Assembly (NCBI RefSeq): GCF_041260155.1
Contig: NC_091942.1
Span: forward strand, 8,450,501-8,514,500
Length of the DNA stretch: 64,000 nucleotides
Direction: 5' to 3'
Source of the DNA: Ptychodera flava
Lineage: Eukaryota > Hemichordata > Enteropneusta > Ptychoderidae
A program made the position numbers and the translations under genes. A model generated the notes under the pieces. The model was given only the letters and a program-made list of their open reading frames with translations, ran no database searches and was not told the DNA's origin. Position 1 is the first letter of the stretch. Each line of letters opens with the position of its first letter. Shown here one piece after another: positions 49,564-60,115 of the stretch.

Positions 49564-49782
49564 ATGTCGTCTGCGGCCGATCGAAACGATAGTCGAGAAT
49601 ATTTTTGGTTTATCCTACTTCCTGAAGAAGAATTGAATGCTTTGGTTTCCAACAAGGACTCGAAACGGACGAAAACTATAATCAAAGGTGCATTGAACGT
49701 TTTGCAGAAGTATTGCAATCCTGTTAGGAAAAACGTTTTCTTACTGAACCACTCCAACATATTACATCATAGGCCTACATGA
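49564..49782 (+). other. Short open frame, possible N-terminal exon fragment of a Crypton/DUF3504-type protein
   Basis: 72-codon frame. The segment LVSNKDSKRTKTIIKGAL resembles in pattern the helix that opens the N-terminal domain of Crypton-like tyrosine-recombinase-derived proteins common in marine invertebrates. This is a weak resemblance by eye. No continuation with the catalytic domain was found nearby. Confidence 0.2.
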
Positions 49783-49840
49783 GACAAGTTTTGTGTATAG
49801 TACGTTCTTATGCATGGCTACGGATGAGATGTGTTACAAA

Positions 49841-50025
49841 ACACATATTGACTGGCCATGAGGGAAACAGCATACGTCTTTAACCCTCGGGCCTGTGAGT
49901 CACCCCCCAAAACAGACTGTTTCCCTCGGCCTACGGCCTCGGGAAACAGTCTGTTTTTGGGGATGACTCACAGTCCCTCGGGGTACAGACGTATGCTGTT
50001 GCCCTCATGGCCAGTCAATATGTGT
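49841..50025. mobile_element. Palindromic foldback element 2
   Basis: Arms start ACACATATTGACTGGCCATG and meet at CCTCGGCCTACGGCCTCGG. Each arm is about 85 bp and near-perfect. Confidence 0.8.
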
Positions 50026-51263
50026 ATACTTTACATGTCACGTGAGTCGTGTTTAAGGTGAAGTACTACGAATTACGTCAAAATTAAGTTGTGGTGTCAT
50101 TTTCTTGAAACTTTGCACAAATATTCTTGGAAGTTGTGCAAGTGCAAAAATGAAAAAAAAAATGGGGGTCACCACGCTTGTTTCCATGGAAACGGACGTT
50201 AAAATGGCGTCGTTAGAAATAAATAAAAATGATATAATTCACTTAAACTAAAGAAAGCAATCATAAAACGCTTAGCAAATGAGTTAATTTTAATAAATAC
50301 CAAGACTTAAGATACATATCTATCGAATGTATAGTTTTTCATAATGTTTGTGAAGAAATTTTAACATAAATATCGATTACAAAATGACGATATCGAAATT
50401 ATATCACTACATAATTTCGAACTTTCTTCTGTCGTTTTGAATGGTGTCATTTTGACCAAACTTGGCGAATAAACTCCTGACATAATACCATTTAGTTTAC
50501 ACTTTTAATAAAAGGGTGTCACCACGCTACTTTTTACAATATCTCCAGCTGAACGGGTAATTTGCGCCATATAAATGGGAGAGAAATGTTAATTTTTCGC
50601 TCATATGAATAAAAACCAGCTTCCTAGGGGTGTCAAAATATGACAAGGTTATAGGTCACATGTATTTCTAAGACACTGGGTCAAAAAATTAGGTAAAAGC
50701 GCAATTTCAACAATGACAGGTGATGTTAAATACATGCGCTACAAAATAACCCATTTGCGGCAGGCTGGAGTTAAATCTGCGCAGAAACGTTCTAAAGCGT
50801 GTGCGCGTCCGAATACGTCGCCCTTTACCTTAACCAATGGCAGTGCACGCTGAATGAGTGAGGTGTAATAATGCATGCTCATTGTGATGTTTGTATAGTT
50901 GGGTCAAATTCTTTTATCGCTGACTTTTTATGATACTTCAGTCATTACAATATCTGTCCAAAATTTGAGCAGAATGGACCGACAGAGAAATTTCAAAACA
51001 TGACCCTTTTTCAAATCAGACAAACTAGGATTTGATACAATTTATTCGATGAATTTACTGGCATACTAAAACTACTTTGCTGCAAATCACTTTTCTTGAT
51101 ATTTATCGTTCATACTTTTATGATATGAAGGGGTCTTCACGATCGCAAATGATTGTTTCCCGCAGGAGAAATATCGCTCAAGCCATATGTTAGCAATATA
51201 GTTATTGCGTTTTGAAAGGTCTAGATAAGGTTATCAACGCTTGGCTACCCTTACTCTTAATTA

Positions 51264-51606
51264 ATGGCGGACCTAGAGAGTGCCAAGCAGAAAGTCCATG
51301 AAGTCATCGATAAGGCCACAACTGAAAAATCCAGAACTGAATTTCGGAGAACACCACGTCCACCAATTTCTTACCGATTTCTTGTAAATGTAGTCTTTCA
51401 ACGCGGAGCGAAAGTTTGTAGTGAACACTGCCTTAAGAGTGACGTTTGGTTCTTAAGGACATGGTGGCATCAACGCGTGTGTGATCTGTGCAGAGAAGAG
51501 GACATCTTGCCTGAGACTGGCCATGCATGTTGAAATAATCTGATCGCAGAGGCGTTTGTTGATGCTGGACTGGGAATAAAAACAGCGACTAGAACACTCT
51601 TTGGAA
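51264..51606 (+). pseudogene. PM20D2-like copy B: degraded exon 1 relic
   Basis: Aligns to exon 1 of copies A and C: it starts MADLESAKQKVHEVIDKA and ends at a conserved AAG/GTAACG donor. A 29-bp deletion after codon 20 shifts the frame, the middle is scrambled, and the metal motif GHACGHN is cut by a TGA after HAC. I found no exons 2-6 before the next unit begins near 52.3 kb. It is the oldest-looking copy. Confidence 0.85.
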
Positions 51607-51940
51607 AGGTAACGCTATTCAAATATTCAGCGTACAACGTTCATTTTGAGTCATCTTGCCTGAAAGGACGACAAAAATAACAGGATATCTTTCAAAGTAA
51701 ATGGGAAATTTAATAACTTCACGTTTGAAACGAATTCCTGGTATTATCGCGTTAGTCGAGTGAACGTGGTGCCTGACATCATTTCTTCTTGATCACTCTA
51801 TCCTTACTTGGGCGTTATTTGATATCGATCTACAAGCTTCAAGTTCAAGGCCAACAATGACAAAGGCTCGAAAAGTGCTGATGAATATGTGACTTTAACA
51901 TCAACGTAAAAGTTATGTAACCACGAAAGCCTTAAATGGA

Positions 51941-51941
<1 letters not shown>

Positions 51942-52018
<77 letters not shown>
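51942..52018 (+). repeat. (CT)n microsatellite
   Basis: Uninterrupted CT dinucleotides for about 77 bp. Confidence 0.97.
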
Positions 52019-52022
<4 letters not shown>

Positions 52023-52289
52023 ACGACTGAACTAGCCGTTTTGTATCACTATCTTGCCTTTGGAATTGTCCTCTCGTTCCTCTACGGATGTGCCATTGAC
52101 CTTAGGTGGGGTGGTCCAAAATAGGGGAAAACTATGTTGGACGAAATGTTAAAATTATTGAAGAAATTAAAGCATAGAGGCTTTTCTTTTTCGGAAATAA
52201 GAAAAGAAATGACACGCCTACTGGCTCTGCTTGCTTTGAAATGAAAAATGCAAAATGCGTCAAGGCGTAAAAATTTATGCTTTCATTCA

Positions 52290-52600
52290 ACTCATTGAAT
52301 GAGATGACAAGTACTGTACACTAAATTCCCATCGAAATGAATGACAATCTCTGGTATACATGCTGGCTTCATTGTGTGAAGTACCGCTGTAGAGTATACC
52401 ACGGAGGTAAAAGAAAATCTCCATTGGTATACGTGCTATAGTCTCATTGAATGAGATAATAAGTACTGTACACTAAACTCCCATTGAAGTGATGAGATGT
52501 GGTATACATGATGGTTTTATTGAGTAAGGTATGGTATACCATGGAGGTACAAGTAAAACCACCATTGTGTCATTGAATGAGACGGTATTTCATTTTTACA
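52290..52600. repeat. ~147-bp tandem units, GTATAC-rich
   Basis: TCATTGAATGAGAT, AAGTACTGTACACTAAA and GGTATACATG recur at about 52295 and 52443, with a partial third near 52570. Related single sequence lies upstream of A near 33.54-33.65 kb. Confidence 0.7.
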
Positions 52601-55504
52601 GATAATTGAGCTTCACAAAAACAAAACTAACAGACACCAGTAAAAGTTCTGTAATTAAATGTAATTTCAGCATGTTATGTACACAATTTGTGCATTAATA
52701 CACAGTTATATCGTTTGATATATCATTTGATAAGATATAAACTTTGTATTGGATTAATGTAAGTATAGTATTAAATTGCATGGTGTTGCAATAATTGGAA
52801 GGAGTAATAGTTCGGTTGTTCATAGCGTGACACGGGGGTCATGCTCGGCAGCTCACCGCCTGCAACCGGGGCGAGAGGTTATGAATGATATTTACTCTGT
52901 ATTTTATGGTGCCATGAAAAAATTACTCATTAATCACGTCGATACGTCGGTTTCTGGATAGGCCTGAGTCCGTCGTAGGTCTTCGTGCAGGTCTTTGTGT
53001 TGCCTAAAGCTTATGTCGAAAGATTTGATTAGTGGTTCTTTACCCGTGCACGTAAAGGAGCGTTCACTGTTACTATCGCTTTGCTTGGGCCTGCAAATTC
53101 TTCCAGTGCTTTGGTAAAAATGCCTCTCTATACCCATTCAAAAATTATGAAACCCTCAGGTTGCGATTGAAAACATCCATACCCTAAGCGCGGAATGACG
53201 TTCATATTGTTGAAGTATCGCCGCTTCTCTCATATAAGCCCGTGAACCGCAAGTCTACTTTAAACATGATTGGAACTAATTTGGGAAAATTGCATGAGAG
53301 TAATTATTAGGAAAATGTAACGAAATCGAAATTTTTACGGCTGAAATTTTACAAAATGATAGAATAGTGAAAAATTTTAAATATTGTTCTCATCGAACAA
53401 AACAACGAATTATTGCATACCACTTTTATCGGATTCATTTTCATGAAAAAAATTCATTTTTGTATAAATGTACTAAAGAAATGAGACAAAATGCTTAAAA
53501 TTTCTCTAATTAACGACTTTGAGTCAGGACAGTTTTGAAATGCCCCTGACTTTTTCATGAATTTAAGGCTCAATAAACATTAAATTGAGTCAGGGCACAT
53601 TTTTAATGACCCTGACTGACTTAACTGTAAATCAATCAAAAAGCATCATTTTGGTCGAGGAAAAGTGACAAACTGAGATCATTACTAGAATAGTGTTTCA
53701 GTAACTCAGACAAGCTCGCATATTTTCATTCAAATATGAATAGTGTTCAAGAAATGTTTTGAACAATATTGCATTAGATACTATCACGCACTGATTCTTA
53801 CTCATAACATTTCAACAGCATGTTAAATTTTGAATAAAATTTTAAAGGTGGTAAGCAAATATGGTGTCATATTAGACAAATTTCTAAAATTCCTGAGAAA
53901 TTGCGCCAATTCAATTATCCCAATTTAGTTCCAGTCGTGTTTTTAGCTTCTGACGAAACGTTGGACCATATTTTCATAGATGCATTGACTTTATTGCACT
54001 ACTGTATACGTGTAACATTAAACCGTAGTTAAAGGTATCACGACATTGTTGACAGGGGCTGATGCCCCGAGATAAGAAACAGCTTTATTTTGCAGGATTT
54101 GTCGGCAGAAATTTATCTGGGAGATAAAAATATCTAAAACGGAAAACGATATACTACAATTCAAAGCAACTGTTTATCAGATGTTTTCGGCACACATCGG
54201 GTAATCTTGGACGTTTCTAAACTTGTCATCAACATTCATCAACGATTTAACGACATTCTGTCGAAATTAATTTCCGCCGCTCCTGTGTTAACTCTGTGTG
54301 GAAATGTAAAATTGTTATTTTCACAGAAATAACCTGGCTAAACTTTATTTACTTAGCGGGCTTCAAAATGAGCCACCCACAGTGGCGCATTCTACCGTGT
54401 ATCTTGGGTTTATCAAAAATGGGAAGCAAATTGAGGGAAAATGTGGCCATGCTTCTTTTGAAAAATATGCACATTTAGGTAGGCCGAGGAAATGTGGAAA
54501 TTTGAAAGGAACTATTAATGCCACACCAATTCGAAAACAAAATGATCAAAATGTGGATCGCGGGATAATTATGTGGGGGGGGGATCCTACCGACCCCTCA
54601 AAATATTATGGTCAATTCCTTAGTACCTGTGCAAGGGTTAACGTTCCCTTAATATTTATTATTGCCGCTCAGGTCATGAAGTACGTAACGTAATGCAGAC
54701 GTAATCTGATATCGCTATAAAATATTACTCATTAATCACGTCGACAATTAAAAAGACGGTGTGCGAAAGGCAGTGTTCAAGTAGTGGGAGTTTCACTGCA
54801 GGATCGACATTTTGCAGCTGAGGATCGGCCGCAGGTGTGACGGGGCGTGTTAAGTCAACCCTTGTGATATTATCCAGTCTTCCACGTAAGTTGTATCGGT
54901 TATCATACACATACAGTAACTGCTTCTCTAATTTGAATGATTGTCAACCTACTGTTTCCGAGAAATTAGACGTACCGGCGTCTACTGTGTCTGCCGCATT
55001 CTACCTTAATACCTACTAAAGCGCTCACAAGTTGTCAACAAGCATGTCTGCACCATGTGAACTTATCGATGAACATTTACACAATTATCCTGATTTCAGA
55101 ACGAATCAGCGATTTCGAAAGATATTAGACGCAAAACATTGGTTTATCACGACGGTCATACCTCCTGAACAACAGTCTGAGTCTAGTAATCGACTTATTT
55201 TTCATTCCCTCATTGTAATTCTTAAGTCACTTAGAAGTTTCAACTTATTTTGAATCAAATGCCTCACTTCTTTGATAGTTAAGAGAGAAATGATAAGTAA
55301 TTTCCTCTCGAAATCTTCACAACCACAAAACGCAGAACAAGGATCTAATCAAATATATACTTTGATATTTCTCCACAGATCCTATAGAAATTCAACGGAT
55401 TTGAAAACATCAAATGATATATTGACCACTGCAATTGATCAAATTCTACTTGACAGGTTTGAAAACGTTTATCAGTATTCCTGATTAAGTAAGACAAGGT
55501 AAGC

Positions 55505-55882
55505 ATGACAGACCTGGAGAGTGCCAAGCTAAAAGCTTGCGAAGCAATCGATAAGGCAGCGGCTGAGCTAAATTTACTCAGTCAAGAAATTTGGAAAAAT
55601 CCGGAACTGAATTTTGAAGAACATCACGCCCATCAGGCTCTGACCGATGTTTTGAAGAAATATGGTTTCGAGGTGGAGAGGAAGTTTGTAGTGGACACTG
55701 CCTTCAGGGCGACGTTTGGTTCTCAAGAAAATGGTGGAATCAACGCGTGTGTGATCTGTGAATATGACGCCTTGCCGGAGATTGGCCATGCATGTGGACA
55801 CAATCTGATCGCAGAGGCTGGAGCTGGTGCTGGATTAGGGATCAAAGCAGCTATGGAAGCAGCAGGAAAACCACTGGGAAAG
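55505..55882 (+). CDS. PM20D2: PM20D2-C exon 1 (residues 1-126)
   Basis: Same start context and length as A; contains [17 protein letters not shown] intact. Donor GTAACA. Confidence 0.93.
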
Positions 55883-56891
55883 GTAACACGATGCATTGTG
55901 CATTGATTGTACAGACTGAATCATCAGGGGCAATTCTGATTAAAGGCTCACAAGTGGAATATTCCATCATGATCCATGGATGTATAATTGTTTTAATGCC
56001 TTGGGTGTCGAAGTGAAATAGTAAACATGGGTGATGTCTAAGTCAAAAAGACACATTTCCACACACTACAAGCATGCACATTATTGTGTACATTGGAACG
56101 GTGAGAAGAACACTGGGAAATTTATGCTGAATACTTGACATATAGTTAGGTAGACCTATAGGTATGGCGACAAAACGTATACTTGTTCTCGTGTATCGTG
56201 TGTTCAGACCTCAAAGATGTCCCTGATGACCTCAAATATGTCCCGGTGTTATAAGTGTGAGACCAGAGAGTTAAACACAAGACTGATAATACTACACTAT
56301 ACTGGGACGCTTTTATATAGCAACGTATCAAATCAACGTTTTTATTGCTCTACTTCTCTACAGCGAACATCTCCCGTCTTATAAAAGATTTAATTTTTTC
56401 AATGAACTTTTTACTCTATCTGTACACAAGCGCACACTTATCGAACAAATGAAATTTTAAGCCTAGTTACTTGGCATCCTGAGTTCGAATTCCTCAACGA
56501 ATCCATACGATTAAATTACCCATACCTTTTTCTATTCTCCTTTCATAGCTCACTGTGATGGGGACACCAGCCGAGGAGGGAGGTGGCGGTAAGGTCAAAT
56601 TGATTGACGCCGGAGCATTCAAGGACATTGACCTCGCCATGATGGTTCATCCAACCCATTCAGAATGTACAACGGCAAATTTATGGTCCCTTGCAATCGT
56701 AGAGTAGGTGGCACATTTATTAAGTTTTGCCTTATTCCCGTCTGACGGCACAAATTTAGAGTCCGTCTCGATATCCATGATTTGCCGCAAGCCGATACTG
56801 TCCCCTCGAGAGAAAAGAATGAGACATAAACAGTTCTTACTTATGATGGTTTTTACATAGTTGTCTGTATTTTTTCATTTAGAGAGGTTTA

Positions 56892-56928
<37 letters not shown>

Positions 56929-59900
56929 GTTTTCATCGTTATAAGCATAAGCGTTGTTATCATCATTATTTTCCCAACAATTAATTGGTTTGCTGTGATA
57001 TCTTGTACACCCACGCATGCCCGATAGACAAATAAGGGCAGTTGCCAGTAACAATAGTATGAGCTGTATCAAAATTTGACTATAAGAATGCTTAAATTAC
57101 AACCTCGGTTTTTCAAAGCGTGCTTCAGAAACTTAAATCTGCTCGATATATGCCTATCATTCACACACTTGTGATTTTATTTCATCTGCAGCTTAGTTTT
57201 TACATTCCACGGCAAGGCATCGCACGCCGCCTATGCACCTTGGGAAGGGGTCAACGCCCTGGACGCTGCGGTGATGTTCTATCAGAATATGTCAGTGATG
57301 AGGCAGCAGATCAAGCCAAAATGGCGTATCCATGGTAATGAGCATCCATGTAACATCTTCAACCTCCATGACAAAATACCTTTACCTAAAATCAATCTAC
57401 GATGAGTACGACGATTTTCCAACGTAGTATTTTCGGATTGCAACAAAGGAAAGAAGACACTAATAATCGTTACATCATCATCAACTTCCATCATAGCCAC
57501 GGCAAAAAAAAACCCACAGAGCGCCATGCATTATAAATTCAAAAGTGTGAAAAGAATGCTTGACTTTTGCGTTTCTGAATGTCGCCTTGATATCTATGTA
57601 TACCTACAGACTGTCGTATACATGCTTTGATTTGAAGTTCGTGCCTGTAGGATAAGCACAGGGTTATGGCTGGTTTATTTGCAGCGGGAAAGTCTACAAC
57701 GCAGATTAAAAAGTCGAAGACAGAGAAGTTGAATTATACAACTCGACCATCTGCATATATTATGATTTCATACAAGATAGACTCTGAAATCTTGGGAAAC
57801 GCAAGTTAGTGGTGAAAAAAATGAACTGAAAAAATTTGACGAGCGAACAATTGCTCTGCCAACTCTGAAATAATATGTCAACCTGAGACAGTGAGAGATA
57901 ATGACCACCCCTCTTAAAATGTACTTTTGCATGCGCAGCCCTAAAAGTTTCCCGTTTACGTTATAATCGATAAAGTGAATACATATTCATCGAAAAGCAA
58001 TATAAGCAGCCTTCATTGCTGTCCTCACTTCATAAACACAATAATTATTGACGTTTAATTCTTGAAGGGGTGATATCTAATGGAGGGACAAAACCAAACA
58101 TCATACCGGAGAAGTCAGAGGTGAACTTTTATCTCCGAGCTCCGACAGAAGCAGAACTGTCCGAGTTGAAAGAACGAGCACTGGCGTGCGCTGAGGGAGC
58201 TGCAAAGGCTACTGGGTGTAAGGTAGTAATCTAATTGTGAATCTACTTCTGTTTTGATTACTCGTTGAGAGTTTATTGGATGGAAAACGAGTTTGATGAG
58301 TTTTCGTATTCATTGGCTGGGCATTTGGGTCGACAATATCATAGAGCTGTACGTATGAAGAAAACGTTTGTAGTTTGCAGAGAAGGCAAAGATTTATGTC
58401 ACGATGATAGTAGTTTAGCTCGTAATTTTTATATCTCTCAGGCGCCTAGATATACTCGAAAACTGGTTTTGGAAATTAGAAACGGTGGAGATATTGTATG
58501 CCATTGAGTGTGTTTTTTAACAAAACTATGCTCGTTAGTGGTCAAGGATACATATATACTGTGTACAGAGGTACTTTCTCTGGCGAACGCTGGTATACAT
58601 CAGTGCGCTCCACTACTATCTTAACCGGACGATGGCCAGATCACTTAAAATGATTTGCTATGTCAAAAGATGTGTACACGTTTTCTTTGAGATGGAACAC
58701 AAACAACTGATGCATTACTCCAATCTCCTCGTCAATAAATCGTTGGTTGGAGTGTACATTAAGAATGCCGAAAACTTTGGCGTAAAGTTCTTGTCTGAAG
58801 AGGAAGTCGCCAAAAAATCATCGGGGTCAAGTGACATGGGTAACGTGACCTACGAAGTGCCTAGTATCCACCCCTTCTATGGATTGGCAACTGATTCTGT
58901 AAATCATTCAAAAGGTTTTACAGCCGCAGCAGGTATGTGCCATCGGGGCAGTAGTCTGACCAAATTGCCAAGGGCGTAAAACCTCCGCCTAACTTATCTA
59001 GGATTTGAGTAATTTACATAAATTTACACATTGACAGTGTGGAAAATTCCAGGGTAGGGAACCTGCCCCCGCCCCCAGGCTACAACCCAGGCTATTACCA
59101 ATTTCAATTGGTGTTAACTGAAGCCACTATTTTCAATTGCTCAAAATGGCAGCATTGTTTTTCTCGTGTGCATTTTTTCGGGGGGAGAGGAGGAGACGGG
59201 GAGGGATTGTGGCATTCTTTTGCCAACAGGAGCATTATTCTTATGATTCCTACTTGTTGGTCTTGATCTTCTTAATTTCGGAGCCCGAATGCTGAAGGGA
59301 GAGCTCCACTTGTTCCCCAGAGTGTAGACAGTCAACTTGAGTATTGAACAAGAGTGATGGAGGCTGTACATTGTTCACACATGTTTACAATCCATATCTT
59401 TCCTACGGAACAAGTGCGTAGAAATAATACTAGCCAATGTGTACATCAATGTGTACTTCAGCAATGCACCAGAGAATACCTTTTGCTATTTACCGTTTGC
59501 AGTTTGAACCAGTTTGTGAAAGTATTTATGTCCAGTAATTTTGTGCTGATCTATGTCGTTTATTTAAAGGTATACTGTCACCTGTTCCAATTTTGCCACA
59601 ATTACCATGGAAGAGAAAATCTAACCAATCATAGATTTTAAGCGGGTGGCCGCTTTTTAAAAACAGCGCCCTCACATGGGCATTTTGAATACCAAGGAAC
59701 GCCCCTTTGACCATATATGAGCAAATTTAGAATACAGGTGACAGTATACCTTTAACCCTTGTCGGATTGTCACCTTTCATTTTAGACATGCTAACCTTTC
59801 GGCCATCTCAGATATCATCGCCTCTATTCGGCGACATGTCACTCGCAATCAAAGTCAAATTTTCGTCCCCTCATATCTTTTACGGGTATGAAACAATCAA

Positions 59901-60115
59901 TATGAAAAGATACAGTATAGATCAAACACACGCATTCAAACAAAAACGCTACAACTATTGCCTTTTTAGGCGCACCCGAGGCTCAAGAACCAACCCTGGT
60001 CCAAGCCAAGGTCATGGCTATGACAGTCCTGGACATCTTCTTCAAAGGTGTTCCCATCATGAAACAGATCAGAGAAGATTTTGAAGAAGATATTAAGAAG
60101 AGCAAGCGTCAATGA
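55505..60115 (+). CDS. PM20D2: PM20D2-like M20 metallopeptidase, copy C (intact, 6 exons)
   Basis: Second intact copy of the dipeptidase. Exons: 55505-55882, 56549-56703, 57192-57334, 58068-58222, 58692-58932, 59970-60115. Each has exactly the length of its counterpart in copy A (378, 155, 143, 155, 241, 146 bp), giving 405 residues. The motifs [31 protein letters not shown] and STD/SSDMGN are kept. Most differences from A are scattered, but the 18 residues ending exon 2 differ at nine positions. Intron 5 holds a 192-bp MITE absent from A; intron 2 lacks the 3.2-kb element of A. Flanks upstream and downstream match those of A, so whole units were duplicated. Confidence 0.93.
56549..56703 (+). 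CDS. PM20D2: PM20D2-C exon 2 (residues 127-178)
   Basis: First 34 residues identical to A including [10 protein letters not shown] and MMVH; the following segment ([18 protein letters not shown]) has diverged. Confidence 0.92.
56891..56929 (+). repeat. (ATC)n microsatellite in PM20D2-C intron 2
   Basis: Homologous to the microsatellite block of copy A. Continues directly into TCATCGTTATAAGCATAAGCG, which in A lies on the far side of the 3.2-kb insertion. Confidence 0.95.
57192..57334 (+). CDS. PM20D2: PM20D2-C exon 3 (residues 178-226)
   Basis: [17 protein letters not shown] retained; acceptor CTGCAG, donor GTAATG. Confidence 0.92.
58068..58222 (+). CDS. PM20D2: PM20D2-C exon 4 (residues 226-277)
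   Basis: Encodes GVISNGG and [18 protein letters not shown]; the junction codon gives the usual Gly226. Confidence 0.92.
58692..58932 (+). CDS. PM20D2: PM20D2-C exon 5 (residues 278-358)
   Basis: Encodes [19 protein letters not shown] and [10 protein letters not shown]. Acceptor is TTTGAG instead of the TTTTAG of A, still AG. Confidence 0.9.
59564..59755. mobile_element. 192-bp TTAA MITE in PM20D2-C intron 5
   Basis: Perfect 20-bp terminal inverted repeats (AAAGGTATACTGTCACCTGT) between TTAA duplications. No coding capacity. Absent from intron 5 of copy A. Confidence 0.9.
59970..60115 (+). CDS. PM20D2: PM20D2-C exon 6 and stop (residues 358-405)
   Basis: Encodes [21 protein letters not shown] and ends KKSKRQ before TGA. 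Confidence 0.92.

Larger units (their letters stand above)
43741..51263. other. Intergenic region between PM20D2-A and relic B
   Basis: The first 2 kb are the duplicated 3' flank of A. Beyond lie two Harbinger-like elements, two palindromic foldback elements, a small tandem repeat and one short open frame at 49564-49782 of doubtful nature. The stretch 50.05-51.2 kb shows nothing recognisable. Confidence 0.55.
51607..55504. other. Region between relic B and PM20D2-C
   Basis: Contains a long (CT)n repeat, a GAATGAGA-type tandem array and then the duplicated 5' flank of copy C. No exon 2-6 of B was found. The stretch 53.28-53.93 kb is very AT-rich and without counterpart in unit A. Confidence 0.55.

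Noticed and set aside
49350..49760. 136-codon minus-strand frame
   Set aside because: Partly antisense to the 49564-49782 frame and running through a tandem repeat; no family recognised.
51936..52124. Ser-Leu repeat frame
   Set aside because: Translation of the CT microsatellite.
58265..58507. 80-codon frame in PM20D2-C intron 4
   Set aside because: The homologous intron of copy A does not keep the frame.
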